Shown: positions 11,930 through 22,179 of the stretch, piece by piece | Layout of the letters: every line of letters begins with the position of its first letter | How positions within the stretch are numbered: the first letter of the stretch is position 1 | Source of the DNA: Burkholderiales bacterium | GTDB lineage: Bacteria; Pseudomonadota; Gammaproteobacteria; Burkholderiales; Burkholderiaceae_C | NCBI GenBank assembly: GCA_026954015.1 | Contig: JAIXLP010000051.1 | Span: forward strand, 1-64,000 | Direction: 5' to 3' | Length of the DNA: 64,000 bases | Program-made: the position numbers and the translations under genes | The notes under the pieces: model-generated | Database searches by the model: none | Seen by the model: the letters and a program-made list of their open reading frames with translations, nothing else | What the model was told of the DNA's origin: nothing

Positions 11930-11972
11930 AAAAAGTGGCTCCAGCGCCCTGCTGAAAAGCGCTGACAGCTCT
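11930..11972 (-). repeat. Dispersed palindromic repeat, copy A (ispG-hisS gap)
   Basis: The segment starts AAAAAGTGGCTCCAGCGCC and ends AGCGCTGACAGCTCT, matching the arms of the repeat family seen at 42047, 56438 and 57114. It is an imperfect hairpin sitting just upstream of the hisS start. Orientation along the plus strand is the same as the copy at 57114-57160. Confidence 0.75.
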
Positions 11973-11992
11973 CAATATTGAAATAACTACGT

Positions 11993-13270
11993 TCAGTGCG
12001 CACCGGCAGTGAGGCCGTAGCGGCGCTCGACGTAATCCTGAACGAGCTGCTGGAATTCGGTGGCGATGTGCTCGCCGCGCAGGGTCACCGCCTTCTGGCC
12101 GTCGATGTAGACCGGGGCCGCCGGGGCCTCGCCCGTACCCGGCAGGCTGATGCCGATGTCAGCGTGCTTGCTCTCCCCGGGGCCGTTGACGATGCAGCCC
12201 ATCACCGCAACGCGCAGCTTTTCCACGCCGGGATAGTGCGTGCGCCACACCGGCATCTGCGCGCGCAGGTAGTCGTCGATCTGCTTGGCCAGTTCCTGGA
12301 ACGTGGTGCTCGTGGTGCGGCCACATCCAGGGCAGGCGGTAACGCTGGGCGCGAAGGCACGCAGGCCGAGCGACTGCAAAATCTCGGTGGCCACGAGCAC
12401 TTCCTGCGTACGCGATTCGCCCGGCTTGGGCGTGAGCGAGACGCGGATGGTGTCGCCTATGCCCTCCTGCAGCAGCATGGCGATCGCCGCAGTGGACGCG
12501 ACGATGCCCTTGGCGCCCATGCCCGCCTCTGTGAGGCCCAGGTGCAGCGCGTAGTCGCAGCGCTGCGCGAGCGCGCGGTAGACCGCAATGAGGTCCTGCA
12601 CGCCGCTCACCTTGCACGAAAGGATCACCTGCTCACCCGGCATGCCGAGCTCCTCGGCACGCAAGGCGGACGAAATGGCGGAGCGCACGAGCGCCTCGTA
12701 CATCACCTGGCGCGCGTCCCAAGGTTCGGCGCGCGCGCCGTTTTCGTCCATCAGGTCCGTGAGGAGCTCCTGGTCCAGGCTGCCCCAGTTCACGCCGATG
12801 CGCACGGGCTTGTCCCACCTGAGCGCCGCTTCGATCATCTGGGCGAATTGCTTGTCGTGCTTGTCGCCCTTGCCGACGTTGCCGGGGTTGATGCGGTATT
12901 TGGACAGTGTGCGCGCGCACTCGGGGAAATCGGTGAGCAGCCGGTGGCCGTTGTAATGGAAGTCCCCCACGAGCGGCACCGACTCACCCATCCGGTCCAG
13001 CCGCTCGCGGATTTCCGGGACCGCGGCAGCCGCCTCGGGCGTATTCACCGTGATACGCACAAGCTCGGAGCCCGCGATGGCGAGCTGGCGCACCTGGTTC
13101 ACCGTGGCCTTCACATCGGCCGTGTCGGTATTGGTCATGGACTGCACGCGCACCGGCGCATCGCCGCCCACCGTCACGACCTTGTCTCCCCAGACCACGC
13201 GCGCCTGACGCGAGTGCCGCGGCGCTGGCGCGACGATGGCTATGGGTGCGCCCGCTTCGGACATCAGCAT
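11993..13270 (-). CDS. ispG: 4-hydroxy-3-methylbut-2-en-1-yl diphosphate synthase
   Basis: IspG (GcpE) is an iron-sulfur enzyme that converts methylerythritol cyclodiphosphate to HMBPP in the non-mevalonate isoprenoid pathway. The 425-residue product has the TIM-barrel start [14 protein letters not shown] and the C-terminal cluster-binding segment with Cys motifs [13 protein letters not shown] and [10 protein letters not shown]. Its ATG directly abuts the stop of the upstream rodZ-like gene. The pilF-rodZ-ispG-hisS order is conserved across gammaproteobacteria and betaproteobacteria. Confidence 0.96.
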   Translation of the reverse strand: MLMSEAGAPIAIVAPAPRHSRQARVVWGDKVVTVGGDAPVRVQSMTNTDTADVKATVNQVRQLAIAGSELVRITVNTPEAAAAVPEIRERLDRMGESVPLVGDFHYNGHRLLTDFPECARTLSKYRINPGNVGKGDKHDKQFAQMIEAALRWDKPVRIGVNWGSLDQELLTDLMDENGARAEPWDARQVMYEALVRSAISSALRAEELGMPGEQVILSCKVSGVQDLIAVYRALAQRCDYALHLGLTEAGMGAKGIVASTAAIAMLLQEGIGDTIRVSLTPKPGESRTQEVLVATEILQSLGLRAFAPSVTACPGCGRTTSTTFQELAKQIDDYLRAQMPVWRTHYPGVEKLRVAVMGCIVNGPGESKHADIGISLPGTGEAPAAPVYIDGQKAVTLRGEHIATEFQQLVQDYVERRYGLTAGAH

Positions 13271-14116
13271 TCAATTCACCTCGAACCGCGCGACATTGCT
13301 GCGCGCGACCGCATTCAAATCCATGGGCTTGCCGCGCACGGAAACCTCGGCCGCATCCGCACGACCGATCACCACGGACCATGGGCCATCGCCCTGCGCA
13401 GCGTACCGCTCCCCGGCTTCCAGGGTCTTCTGCACCAGCACCGCACCGCGCGCATCGCGTACCTGAAGCCAGGTCTGCTGTCGCGCCGCGATCACCAGCG
13501 GATCGGCCGCTGGAGCAGCAGGAGCGGCTGTGGGCGCCTCGGCCACAGGCGGGGCGGGTTCGGATTCGGTGGACAGCGCGGGTGCGGGGGGTACATTGGC
13601 AGGCAGCGCAGCGGGCTCTGGCTCTGCCGGGGCCGGCGTGGCGGGCCTCGTGACCATGGCCGGCGCTGCATCGGCGGGCGCAGCCGCCTCGTCCTCGCCG
13701 CGCGGAAGAAACGCCATGACCAGCGCCGCGGCCAGCAGCGCGATCACGACCAGCACGACGACGCGAGGGATTGATCCGATGCCGCCCGCCAGATTGCCGC
13801 CCTCGGCCTTGAAGGTGGCGTTGAGTCCGAGCTGGTTCTTCAGCGGCACCAGCGTGTTGCGGGGCAGCAGCGCCAGCACCGGTGCCGGGTCGGTCTTGAG
13901 CGTGCGACAGACGCTGGACGCCAGCGCACGCACGAACACCAGATCGGGGAACACTTCATAGCGGTCGGCCTCGAGCGCCTCGAGCTTGGCCACCGGCACC
14001 TTCAAGGTCGCGGCCAGCGCCGCCACATGCATGCCGGCCGCTTCGCGCAGCCCGGCGATCATCCTCCCAGCCGAAGCTTGTGCCTCCTGCGAGGGCTGTG
14101 CCTGCGGCTCACTCAT
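13271..14116 (-). CDS. rodZ: RodZ-like helix-turn-helix membrane protein
   Basis: A 281-residue protein with an N-terminal helix-turn-helix domain (about residues 15-80), a Ser/Leu-rich linker, a membrane segment at about 118-138, a Pro/Ala-rich periplasmic stretch (about 145-205) and a C-terminal beta domain of the DUF4115 type. This layout is that of RodZ, which links MreB to the membrane in cell-shape control. The ATG at 14116 overlaps the upstream pilF-like gene by eight bases. The Pro/Ala linker is low complexity and may vary between strains. Confidence 0.85.
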   Translation of the reverse strand: MSEPQAQPSQEAQASAGRMIAGLREAAGMHVAALAATLKVPVAKLEALEADRYEVFPDLVFVRALASSVCRTLKTDPAPVLALLPRNTLVPLKNQLGLNATFKAEGGNLAGGIGSIPRVVVLVVIALLAAALVMAFLPRGEDEAAAPADAAPAMVTRPATPAPAEPEPAALPANVPPAPALSTESEPAPPVAEAPTAAPAAPAADPLVIAARQQTWLQVRDARGAVLVQKTLEAGERYAAQGDGPWSVVIGRADAAEVSVRGKPMDLNAVARSNVARFEVN

Positions 14117-14930
14117 CGAACGCCCCACGCTCCAGGGCCAGCGCCTCGCGCGACTGCGGATAGCGTTTGTGCAACTGTTCCTCCAGCTGCCCCATGGCCC
14201 GTGTATCTCCAAGCGCGCGCTCCACCTTGACGCCGAGCCAGAGCGAGGCAGCGTTGGAAAATTCGCCGTTGTTCACCCGCCGGATATAGAACTGCGCGCG
14301 CTTGGCGTCGCCGCGTGCGAAAGTGACGGACGCCAGGTGGTAGCCAACGATGGGGTTGCCCGCGTCGAACTCGTAGGCGTGCATCAGCGCTTCCTGAGCC
14401 TCGACGAGTTGCCCGGCGCGCTCATAGCAGAACCCCTGCGACATCAGCGTCTTGGTGCGCGAGGCGTAGCCCGGCGTCACGAGCACGCGCGCGAACAGCG
14501 CCTGCGCCGCCGCGTAATCCCCCCGCTGGCATTGCAACCAGCCCAGGTTGTGCATCACGTCAGGGTCGTCCGGCCGCAGCTTGAGCGCGTACTGCAGGCT
14601 CGCGTCCGCCCGCGCCCAATCCTGGCGCGCCATGTACACCAGACCCTGCAAGTGGTAGGCGTCCGCATACCCCGGATCGGCAAGCAGCGCCTGGCGCACT
14701 TCGTCGAGCGCCACGTCGGTCTTGCCCGCCTGCAAATAATTCGCCGCCAGCTCGAGCCGGATCTGCGCGCGTTTGCGCGCATCGGTGCTGGGTGCGGCGG
14801 CGCTGCCCTCCACGGCGGCCTCGGACGGCGGCTGGTGGGCACAGCCCTGCAACCCGGCCAGCGCCAGCACCATCAGTGCGATGGCACCCCACGCTCCAGG
14901 ACGGCCACGCCACGGCTGGGACACACTCAT
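14109..14930 (-). CDS. pilF: Type IV pilus biogenesis TPR lipoprotein PilF/PilW-like
   Basis: A 273-residue lipoprotein with lipobox LAGLQGC (Cys near residue 30) and several tetratricopeptide repeats, for example NYLQAGKTDVALDEVRQALL and DPDVMHNLGWLQCQRGDYAA. PilF/PilW proteins of this design pilot the secretin PilQ to the outer membrane. The ATG at 14930 places the signal peptide at the N-terminus. It lies 16 bases after rlmN, the usual context. No other pilus gene is in the window, so the functional call relies on domain order and synteny. Confidence 0.86.
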   Translation of the reverse strand: MSVSQPWRGRPGAWGAIALMVLALAGLQGCAHQPPSEAAVEGSAAAPSTDARKRAQIRLELAANYLQAGKTDVALDEVRQALLADPGYADAYHLQGLVYMARQDWARADASLQYALKLRPDDPDVMHNLGWLQCQRGDYAAAQALFARVLVTPGYASRTKTLMSQGFCYERAGQLVEAQEALMHAYEFDAGNPIVGYHLASVTFARGDAKRAQFYIRRVNNGEFSNAASLWLGVKVERALGDTRAMGQLEEQLHKRYPQSREALALERGAFDE

Positions 14931-14946
14931 GTACAACTCTCCACGG

Positions 14947-16086
14947 TCAATCGGGGGCCACAACCGACAGGGCCGCCCGCGCGGTATCCCCGCGCAGCTT
15001 GGCCATGCGCTCGCCCACCCGCGTGCGATCCTGCACCTCGCCGGCAAGCTGGCCGCAGGCCGCATCGATGTCGTCCCCGCGCGTCTTGCGCACGGTGGTG
15101 ACGATGCCCGCGTCGGTGAGCTCCTGCGCGAAGGCCGCGATCGCCCCATCCGGTGAGCGCTTCAGCCCCGATTGCGGGAACGGATTGAACGGAATCAGAT
15201 TGAACTTGCACGACAGCCCCGCCCAGCGGGCGTCGCGCACCAGCCGCACCAATTGGCGCGCGTGCTCGGGTTGGTCGTTCACGCCGTCGAGCATGCAGTA
15301 TTCGAAAGTGATGAAGTCGCGCGGTGCATGGTCGAGGTAGCGCCGTGCCGCGCCCAGCAGGTCGGCGAGCGGGAATTTGCGATTGAGCGGCACCAGCGTG
15401 TCGCGCAGCGCATCCGTCGGCGCGTGCAGCGAGATCGCCAGCGCCACCGGGCAATCCGCTGCCAACCGGTCGATCATGGGCACGACGCCGGAGGTGGACA
15501 CCGTGACGCGCCGACGCGAAAGACCGTAGGCGTGGTCATCCAGCATGATCCGCAGCGCGGGCACCAGCGCCGGGTAATTGTTCAGCGGCTCGCCCATGCC
15601 CATGAACACGACGTTCGTGACCACCCGCTCTTCGGTACCGAGGCGCTTGCGCAGCGCATGCTCGGCCCACCAAAGCTGGCCGACGATCTCACCCACCGTC
15701 AGGTGCCGGCTGAAACCCTGGTGCCCGGTCGAGCAGAAGCGGCACCCCACGGCGCACCCCGCCTGCGAAGAAACGCACAGCGTGCCGCGGTCGTCCTCGG
15801 GGATGAAGACCGTCTCGATCGCGTTGTTGCGACCAACGTCGAACAGCCACTTCACCGTGCCGTCGCGCGACACGTGCTCGCGCGCCACGGGGGGTGCAAC
15901 GACGTAGGCGTGGTCCTTGAGCTTTTCGCGCAGAGACTTGGCCAGGTCCGTCATCTGGCCGAAATCGCGCACGCCCCGCTGGTGTATCCAGCGAAAGAGT
16001 TGCGTCGCGCGAAACGGCTTCTCGCCGAGCTGGCCGCAGAATGCCACCAGCGCATCGTGATCGAGATCAAGCAGATTGGTCACCAT
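14947..16086 (-). CDS. rlmN: Dual-specificity 23S rRNA/tRNA adenine-C2 methyltransferase
   Basis: RlmN is a radical SAM enzyme that methylates A2503 of 23S rRNA and A37 of some tRNAs. The 379-residue product carries the CxxxCxxC cluster motif as CAVGCRFC (Cys111, 115, 118) and the family segment [12 protein letters not shown]. The ATG at 16086 is preferred because GGAG lies six bases upstream; the ATG at 16098 lacks a ribosome-binding site. It sits between ndk and pilF, as usual. Confidence 0.96.
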   Translation of the reverse strand: MVTNLLDLDHDALVAFCGQLGEKPFRATQLFRWIHQRGVRDFGQMTDLAKSLREKLKDHAYVVAPPVAREHVSRDGTVKWLFDVGRNNAIETVFIPEDDRGTLCVSSQAGCAVGCRFCSTGHQGFSRHLTVGEIVGQLWWAEHALRKRLGTEERVVTNVVFMGMGEPLNNYPALVPALRIMLDDHAYGLSRRRVTVSTSGVVPMIDRLAADCPVALAISLHAPTDALRDTLVPLNRKFPLADLLGAARRYLDHAPRDFITFEYCMLDGVNDQPEHARQLVRLVRDARWAGLSCKFNLIPFNPFPQSGLKRSPDGAIAAFAQELTDAGIVTTVRKTRGDDIDAACGQLAGEVQDRTRVGERMAKLRGDTARAALSVVAPD

Positions 16087-16136
16087 GGCTATCTCCATCC
16101 AGCGGCGCGCTCATCCGGCGCCCCCGGCACCGGAGC

Positions 16137-16562
16137 TCAGCGCGCGTAGATCGCCCACCCCGGGAAAAAGAACGCAATCTCCACGCTGGCCGTCTCAGCC
16201 GCGTCGGAGCCGTGTACCGCGTTCGCATCGATGCTATCGGCGAAATCGGCACGTATCGTTCCCGGCGCAGCCTTCTTGGGATCGGTGGCGCCCATGAGTT
16301 CACGGTTCTTGGCGATCGCGTTCTCGCCCTCGAGCACCTGCACCATCACCGGGCCGGAAATCATGAATTCGACCAGGTCCTTGAAAAAGGGGCGCTCCTT
16401 GTGCACCGCGTAGAACTGCTCCGCCTGCGCGCGCGACAGATGGATCATGCGCGCGGCGGCGATCTTCAGACCGGCCGCCTCGAAGCGGGCGTAGATCTGG
16501 CCGATCACGTTCTTGGCGACGGCGTCCGGCTTGATGATGGAGAGGGTGCGTTGGATGGCCAT
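16137..16562 (-). CDS. ndk: Nucleoside diphosphate kinase
   Basis: Transfers the terminal phosphate from ATP to other nucleoside diphosphates by way of a phosphohistidine. The 141-residue product has the family length, starts [20 protein letters not shown], and has the active-site motif NAVHGSD with catalytic His117. It heads the run toward rlmN; rluB lies upstream with a 72-base gap that probably holds its promoter. Confidence 0.98.
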   Translation of the reverse strand: MAIQRTLSIIKPDAVAKNVIGQIYARFEAAGLKIAAARMIHLSRAQAEQFYAVHKERPFFKDLVEFMISGPVMVQVLEGENAIAKNRELMGATDPKKAAPGTIRADFADSIDANAVHGSDAAETASVEIAFFFPGWAIYAR

Positions 16563-16634
16563 GGATCAATTCCTGTTGGGTAGGACGACAGTGTTCGTCG
16601 AAATAGGCAAAACGGCTGATTTTAAGGCGTGCGC

Positions 16635-17864
16635 TCAGGCGCGGCGGCCACCACGGCGCTGGCCGGGGTTTTGCCGCTGGCGGCGCTGGCGCGCAAAGCT
16701 GTCGGCACCAATGTAGCCCACCGAGGTTTTCATCGGGTCGGGCTGCGAGCCGGCGCCCTGACGCGCGTCGCGTCCCTGCGCTCCGCCGCCACGCCGTCCA
16801 TTTTTCGCACCCGCGCCGCCGCCCTTGCGCTCACCCCGGTCCGCGCCGACCGGCGCCATGCCCGCCGCCGACATCAGCGAGCGCACGTCGCGGTCGTCGA
16901 GCTCCATCCAGGTGCCGCGCCTGAGCCCGCGCGGCAGCACCATCGCGCCATAGCGTATGCGGATGAGGCGGCTCACCGCATGGCCGATGGACTCCACCAT
17001 GCGGCGCACCTCGCGGTTGCGCCCTTCGGCGATCGTGACGCGGTACCAGCAGTTGGCGCCCTCTCCGCCGCCGTCCTCGATCGCGCCGAACGCTGCCATG
17101 CCGTCTTCGAGCTGCACGCCGTCGAGCAGCTGCTGCTTTTCCTCGTCGCTCAGCGCGCCGAGCACCCGGACCGCGTACTGGCGTTCAAGCCCGAAGCGCG
17201 GATGCATGAGCCGGTTGGCCAGGTCGCCCGAGCTCGTGAACAGCAACAGACCTTCGGTGTTCAGATCGAGACGCCCCACCGACTGCCACTTGCCCTGCGC
17301 CAGCCGGGGCAGCTTGCGAAACACCGTCGGGCGGTTTTCCGGATCGTCCATCGTGACCACCTCGCCCGCGGGCTTGTGGTAGGCGAGCACGCGCGGCGGC
17401 GGCGGCGCGATGCGGTAGCGGATGGGCTTGCCATTGACCTTGATCTGGTCGCCGAACTGCACGCGCTGGCCAATGTGCGCCGGCTCGTTGTTCACCGAGA
17501 TCCGCCCCTCGAGGATGAGCTGTTCCATCTCCAGGCGCGAACCCACGCCCGCCTGGGCCAGCACCTTGTGCAGCTTGGGCGTTTCCGCACGCGGCTGCAG
17601 CACGCGCTTGGGCGATGCAAGCTGCGCGTCGTTCTCGTCTTCGTCATACTGGCCCGACACCACGTCGCCAAAGCGATCGGGCTCGTCGCGCGGCCCCTGC
17701 GGCGCGGCATCAGCGGGTCCGCGCTCACCACCGCCGTCGCTGCGCGGGCGGCGCATGCCGCGTCGGCGCGGGCCGCGGCGCGTCGGGCTATCGGGCGCCG
17801 GCTGCGCACCGGGTTGTACCGGCGGCTTGGCATCGTCATTCATCATCGCATCCTGCTCTGTCAT
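16635..17864 (-). CDS. rluB: 23S rRNA pseudouridine synthase RluB-like
   Basis: A 409-residue pseudouridine synthase of the RsuA/RluB/RluE group, which modifies 23S rRNA (RluB makes pseudouridine 2605). An S4-type RNA-binding domain ([18 protein letters not shown]) precedes the catalytic domain with motif [13 protein letters not shown]. Both ends are extended: an acidic/Arg-rich N-terminal region and a C-terminal Arg/Gly-rich tail (about residues 340-409), probably RNA-binding and disordered. The ATG at 17864 has GGAGAGG six bases upstream; the gene overlaps scpB by 29 bases. Confidence 0.92.
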   Translation of the reverse strand: MTEQDAMMNDDAKPPVQPGAQPAPDSPTRRGPRRRGMRRPRSDGGGERGPADAAPQGPRDEPDRFGDVVSGQYDEDENDAQLASPKRVLQPRAETPKLHKVLAQAGVGSRLEMEQLILEGRISVNNEPAHIGQRVQFGDQIKVNGKPIRYRIAPPPPRVLAYHKPAGEVVTMDDPENRPTVFRKLPRLAQGKWQSVGRLDLNTEGLLLFTSSGDLANRLMHPRFGLERQYAVRVLGALSDEEKQQLLDGVQLEDGMAAFGAIEDGGGEGANCWYRVTIAEGRNREVRRMVESIGHAVSRLIRIRYGAMVLPRGLRRGTWMELDDRDVRSLMSAAGMAPVGADRGERKGGGAGAKNGRRGGGAQGRDARQGAGSQPDPMKTSVGYIGADSFARQRRQRQNPGQRRGGRRA

Positions 17865-18459
17865 CTGCATCCTCTCCGACCTCGTCCGCCTGGGCTGCAG
17901 GTTGCAGCACATCCTGCAGCAGGTCGCCCGCCGTGGCGTCTGCGGCAGCATCGTCGGGCAGCGCCGGCAGATCGCCAAGCGAGCGCAGCCCCAGGTCGTC
18001 CAGAAACTGCGCCGTCGTCGCGAGCAGCGCCGGGCGGCCGGCGGTTTCGCGGTGCCCCACGACCTCGACCCACCCGCGATCCTCAAGCTGCTTGATCGTC
18101 AGGCTGTTCACCGTGACGCCGCGGATATCTTCAATATCGCCGCGCGTGACCGGCTGACGGTGCGCGATGATCGCCAGCGTCTCCAGCGTCGCGCGGCTGT
18201 AGCGCGCCGGCTTTTCCGGCACCAGCCGGTCCAGATAGCGTCGCATCTGCGCGCGGCTTTGCATGCGCCAGCCCGATGCCACCTGGACGAGTTCGACGCC
18301 CCTGAGCGCCCAATCCTCCTGCAACTGCTCGAGCAGCGCCTTGATCGTATCGGCGCCGAGCGCGTCGTCGAACAACGCGCGCATCTCGCGCACCGCCAGC
18401 GGCTGCGGTGCGCAGATCAACGCGGTTTCAAGGATCTTTTTGGCTTCTACCGAATTCAT
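17836..18459 (-). CDS. scpB: Segregation and condensation protein B
   Basis: ScpB pairs with ScpA and SMC in the chromosome-compaction complex. The 207-residue product has two winged-helix domains; family segments include [17 protein letters not shown] and [25 protein letters not shown]. The ATG at 18459 gives the usual [11 protein letters not shown] start. It overlaps rluB, a common scpB-rluB arrangement. scpA is not in the window. Confidence 0.95.
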   Translation of the reverse strand: MNSVEAKKILETALICAPQPLAVREMRALFDDALGADTIKALLEQLQEDWALRGVELVQVASGWRMQSRAQMRRYLDRLVPEKPARYSRATLETLAIIAHRQPVTRGDIEDIRGVTVNSLTIKQLEDRGWVEVVGHRETAGRPALLATTAQFLDDLGLRSLGDLPALPDDAAADATAGDLLQDVLQPAAQADEVGEDADDRAGCDDE

Positions 18460-18604
18460 GGTCGGATGCGTGGGACAGGGCTGCCGCCGGTACGGCCGAG
18501 CCCGTCGAACCAATGAAATGCAAGAGGCTAGAAACGGCGGCCTCGAGCGTGAGGCTGCTTAAGCGCGCGAGCGCCATCGGCGCTGCCGCGCGATACATGT
18601 ATTG

Positions 18605-19618
18605 CTACATATCTCCGTCCGGAGACTGCTTTTCATTGTAGTGCAAGCCCCAGAAGTCCAGCGCATGCGCGAGGTCGGGTGGCAGCGGCGCCTGCCAGCG
18701 CATCGCCGCTCCGGTCACGGGATGCGCGAACGCAAGCGCGAACGCGTGCAGCGCCTGACGCTCCAACCCGGCTGCGGGCGCGCCACCGTAGAGCGCATCC
18801 GCCACCAGTGGATGACCGATCGACGCCAGATGCACGCGGATCTGGTGCGTGCGCCCGGTATGCAGCGCGCAGCGCACGAGGCTCACGCGCCCATCGGTCG
18901 CCAGCCCCAGCACGTCGGTGCGGGCCGCCTTGCCTGGGTGGGTGGTGGTGTCCACCACCGCCATGCGCAGGCGGTTGCGAGGATCGCGCCCGACCGGCGC
19001 ATCGATGCGGCGCACCTGTCCGCGGTCCCACCGCCCCCAGCACACCGCCACATAGCGGCGGCTCACCTCGCGCGCGGCGATCGCGCGGCCCAGGCCATCC
19101 ATCGCGGCGCGGGTGCGCGCCACGACCATGAGCCCACTCGTGTCCTTGTCCAGCCGGTGCACGATGCCCGCGCGCGGCAGCAGCGCGGCCCCCGCGTCAC
19201 GCGCCAGCAGCCCGTTGAGCAACGTGCCGCTCCAGTGGCCCGGCGCCGGGTGCACCACGAGGCCCGCGGGCTTGTCGAGCACCAGCAGATGCTCGTCTTC
19301 GTACACCACATCGAGCGCCAGCGCCTGCGGCCGAAACGCGAGACTCTGCGCCGTGGGCCGCATGCGCACGACCAGTACATCGCCCAGCCGCACGCGGTGC
19401 GCGGGCCTGGCGCCGATCTCTCCGTTGAGCCGCACATCGCCCTGCTCGAGCAACCGCTGCAGATAGCTGCGGGAAAACTCGGGGACCAGCTGCACGAGCG
19501 CCTTGTCGAGGCGCTCGCCGTGCGCGTCAGAACCGACCTCGACACGACGCAACTCCTCCTGCTCGTCCGCGAGCGCCGTCTCTTCGTCGGCCTCGCGGTC
19601 CGCCGGCACCTGGGCCAT
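18605..19618 (-). CDS. rluD: 23S rRNA pseudouridine synthase RluD
   Basis: Makes pseudouridines 1911, 1915 and 1917 in helix 69 of 23S rRNA. The 337-residue product has an N-terminal S4 domain (SYLQRLLEQGDVRLNG) and a catalytic domain with HRLDKDTSGLMVVAR, where the Asp is the nucleophile, plus the TGRTHQIRVHL motif. Its ATG overlaps the stop of nlpD by one base (TGATG), so it is translationally coupled. It lies where rpoS follows nlpD in many proteobacteria. Confidence 0.95.
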   Translation of the reverse strand: MAQVPADREADEETALADEQEELRRVEVGSDAHGERLDKALVQLVPEFSRSYLQRLLEQGDVRLNGEIGARPAHRVRLGDVLVVRMRPTAQSLAFRPQALALDVVYEDEHLLVLDKPAGLVVHPAPGHWSGTLLNGLLARDAGAALLPRAGIVHRLDKDTSGLMVVARTRAAMDGLGRAIAAREVSRRYVAVCWGRWDRGQVRRIDAPVGRDPRNRLRMAVVDTTTHPGKAARTDVLGLATDGRVSLVRCALHTGRTHQIRVHLASIGHPLVADALYGGAPAAGLERQALHAFALAFAHPVTGAAMRWQAPLPPDLAHALDFWGLHYNEKQSPDGDM

Positions 19619-20544
19619 CAACGCGCGGGCAGGTAGCGTGCAGGATCGACCGGCTTGCCCTCGCGGCGGATCTCGAAGTGCAGCTTCACGCGATCGGCGT
19701 CGCTGCTGCCCATCTCCGCGATCTTCTGGCCGCGCTGCACGTTCTGGTCTTCCTTCACCAGCAGCTTCTGGTTGTGCGCGTAGGCCGTCAGGTAGGTCTT
19801 GTTGTGCTGCAGGATGATGAGGTTGCCGTAGCCGCGCAGCCCCGCGCCGGCATACACCACGCGCCCATCGGCGGCGGCGAGCACCGGGTCACCAGCCTTG
19901 CCCGCCAGATCGATGCCCTTGTTGCGCGGATCGTCGAACCCCGCGAGCACCGTACCCAGCGAGGGCCAGACGAATGCCATGTCGTGGGCTGCAGGCGCCG
20001 CAGCAGCGGCAGCAGGCGCAGTCGGCGCAACCGTGCCTGCAGGGGCGGCAGCGGGTGGTGTTGCCGCAGCCGTGGTGTGCGCGGCCGTGCCGGGTGTGAC
20101 ACCGCCGGAGGCCACGGGGCGCGTGACCACGCCTTTGTCCGCGGCCACCGTCGCCGCGGCGGTGGCCGCATCGGGAGGAGCGACACGCAGCACCTGACCG
20201 ACCTCGATCACGTTCGGATCCACGATCTGGTTCCAGCGCGCAAGATCCTTCCACGCCTGCCCGTGGTCCAGGCCGATGCGGATCAGCGTGTCGCCGGGCT
20301 TCACACTGTAGTAGCCGGGCTTGCCCGCGTTTTCCGCACCGGGCAGGGGCGGCGTCGGCGTCGCAGCGGAGCTCGCCGCCGGCGCACCCGACCCGGCGTT
20401 GGCCGAGGTACCGAGGCTCTCCACCGGGGCGTGGTTCACCGGCGTGCTGCAGCCGGCAAGCAACAGTGCCACCGCCACCGCGCCCATGCGCAGATCACCC
20501 AACCGCAATTGCCTCATACACGCATTCCACATGCTGTTCTTCAT
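19618..20544 (-). CDS. nlpD: NlpD-like murein hydrolase activator lipoprotein
   Basis: A 308-residue outer-membrane lipoprotein with lipobox LLLAGC (Cys32), a LysM peptidoglycan-binding domain (about residues 78-122) and a C-terminal LytM domain. The LytM site is degenerate: the usual metal-binding His position reads NKGIDL, as in E. coli NlpD, so the protein probably activates an amidase and does not cut the wall itself. An Ala/Pro/Thr-rich linker separates the domains. It overlaps pcm by four bases (ATGA). Confidence 0.93.
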   Translation of the reverse strand: MKNSMWNACMRQLRLGDLRMGAVAVALLLAGCSTPVNHAPVESLGTSANAGSGAPAASSAATPTPPLPGAENAGKPGYYSVKPGDTLIRIGLDHGQAWKDLARWNQIVDPNVIEVGQVLRVAPPDAATAAATVAADKGVVTRPVASGGVTPGTAAHTTAAATPPAAAPAGTVAPTAPAAAAAAPAAHDMAFVWPSLGTVLAGFDDPRNKGIDLAGKAGDPVLAAADGRVVYAGAGLRGYGNLIILQHNKTYLTAYAHNQKLLVKEDQNVQRGQKIAEMGSSDADRVKLHFEIRREGKPVDPARYLPAR

Positions 20545-21308
20545 GCTACGCCCGATTTTAGGGGGACGAAGTGCACCGATTCGAGCACGCGCTGGGTGTA
20601 TCCCTGTTCCGTGCGATCGACGACCTGCAACACCTGCTGCCCCTGGGCACCCGCCACCGGCGCGACGAGCCGCCCCCCGACCGCGAGCTGCTCGCGCCAC
20701 GCGGACGGCAACTGCGTGCCCCCCGCCGCGGCGATGATGGCGGCGTAAGGCGCGCCCGCCTCGTAACCGAGCATGCCGTCCCCCAGGATCAGATGCACGT
20801 TGGCCAGGCGCAGCGGCCGCAGCCGGTCGCGCGCCCGCTCATGCATCGCGCGCAGACGCTCCATCGAATAGACCTCACTGGCCACGCGGGCCAGCACGGC
20901 TGCCTGGTAGCCGCAACCCGTGCCAATTTCGAGCACGCGCGCCAGCCGCCCACCCGCCTGCACGCACGGCGCCTCCAACAGCAGCTGCACCATGCGGGCC
21001 ACCACCGTCGGCCTGGAGATGGTCTGCCCCCAGCCGATCGGCAGGCTCGTGTCTTCGTACGCCTGCGTCACGAGCGCGGTGTCGACGAACAGGTGGCGCG
21101 GCACGCTGCCCATGGCGTCGAGTACCTGCGGATGCGAAATACCCGCCTGCGCAAGGCGGCGCACCATGCTGGCACGCACCGCAACCGAATCGAGCCCGAC
21201 ACCCCTGGGCTGCGGCGGCGCGCTTGCGACGGCCGGCTTCGCCGCCGGCGCCAACGGCGAATGCGTGCCCACGCACGCGGGAAACGATGGTTTGCGCGGT
21301 GCGGTCAT
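20541..21308 (-). CDS. pcm: Protein-L-isoaspartate O-methyltransferase
   Basis: Methylates isoaspartyl residues to begin repair of aged proteins. The 255-residue product has the family segments [13 protein letters not shown] and the SAM-binding motif [15 protein letters not shown]. An extra N-terminal region of about 35 residues, rich in Ala and Pro, precedes the conserved core. The gene overlaps both neighbours, surE and nlpD, by four bases. Confidence 0.95.
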   Translation of the reverse strand: MTAPRKPSFPACVGTHSPLAPAAKPAVASAPPQPRGVGLDSVAVRASMVRRLAQAGISHPQVLDAMGSVPRHLFVDTALVTQAYEDTSLPIGWGQTISRPTVVARMVQLLLEAPCVQAGGRLARVLEIGTGCGYQAAVLARVASEVYSMERLRAMHERARDRLRPLRLANVHLILGDGMLGYEAGAPYAAIIAAAGGTQLPSAWREQLAVGGRLVAPVAGAQGQQVLQVVDRTEQGYTQRVLESVHFVPLKSGVA

Positions 21309-22078
21309 GCGGCGTGGAGGGCACCGGCGAGCCGGGCCATGGTCTGCGACCAGTACCCCAGATGCTGGTGGTCGGTCATGTCCACCTGCAGCGGCGTGAC
21401 AGCGACGTGCCCGTGCGCCGTCGCGTGGAAATCGGTCCCCTCGCTCGCATCGCGCGCTTCACCCGCTGCGCCTATCCAGTACATGGTCTCGCCGCGCGGG
21501 TTCTCCTGGCGGATCGCGCTCTGCGCCGCGTGCCGGCGCCCCAGCCGGCACAGCTTGGGCGGCTGCAGCGCCTGCAACGGCAGATTGGGAATGTTGATGT
21601 TGAGCAGCCACGGCTGGCCGCCCACGAGCCGCTCGCGCTGCATCTGCACGACCATTGCACGCACCGTGCTTGCGGCCGCATCGAGCTCGCCCCAACCCTT
21701 GTCCACCTGCGAGACGGCCAACGCGGGGATGCCGAACAGATAGCCTTCCATGGCCGCACCCACGGTACCCGAGTACAGCGTGTCGTCGCCCATGTTGGCG
21801 CCGTTGTTGATGCCGGAAATCACCAGATCGGGCCGATAGCCGAGCAGGCCGGTCAGCGCGATATGCACGCAGTCCGCGGGCGTACCGTTGACGTAACGGA
21901 AGCCGTTGGCCGCCTCGTGAACGTACAGCGGCGCGTTGAGCGTCAGGGCGTTGGACTTGGCGCTGTTGTTGTGCTCGGGCGCGACCACCTGCACCTGGGC
22001 GACCGACGCCAGCGCGGCGTGCAGCGCCACGATGCCGGGCGCCTGGTAGCCATCGTCGTTGCAGAGGAGGATATTCAT
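21305..22078 (-). CDS. surE: 5'/3'-nucleotidase SurE
   Basis: A metal-dependent phosphatase acting on nucleoside monophosphates. The 257-residue product starts [15 protein letters not shown], with the acidic metal pair Asp8-Asp9, and has the family segment [20 protein letters not shown]. The ATG at 22078 was chosen by this N-terminus. It leads the surE-pcm-nlpD-rluD unit, in which each gene overlaps the next; qor diverges 101 bases away. Confidence 0.96.
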   Translation of the reverse strand: MNILLCNDDGYQAPGIVALHAALASVAQVQVVAPEHNNSAKSNALTLNAPLYVHEAANGFRYVNGTPADCVHIALTGLLGYRPDLVISGINNGANMGDDTLYSGTVGAAMEGYLFGIPALAVSQVDKGWGELDAAASTVRAMVVQMQRERLVGGQPWLLNINIPNLPLQALQPPKLCRLGRRHAAQSAIRQENPRGETMYWIGAAGEARDASEGTDFHATAHGHVAVTPLQVDMTDHQHLGYWSQTMARLAGALHAA

Positions 22079-22179
22079 CGCGCGCATGCAAAGCGGCCCA
22101 TTGTAGGTGCGCACCCGCCTGCGAGGGCTGCGGCGCACGCGCTCTATCATGCGGTGTCTGTTGCGACCAAGGACCCCCG

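Noticed and set aside
18593..18602. A ten-base palindrome ATACATGTAT just upstream of the rluD stop region
   Set aside because: It is short, lies at the end of a coding region and has no associated promoter or regulator.
22079..22179. Possible riboswitch in the surE/quinone oxidoreductase gap
   Set aside because: The gap is only about 100 bases, and I could not match any known riboswitch core.
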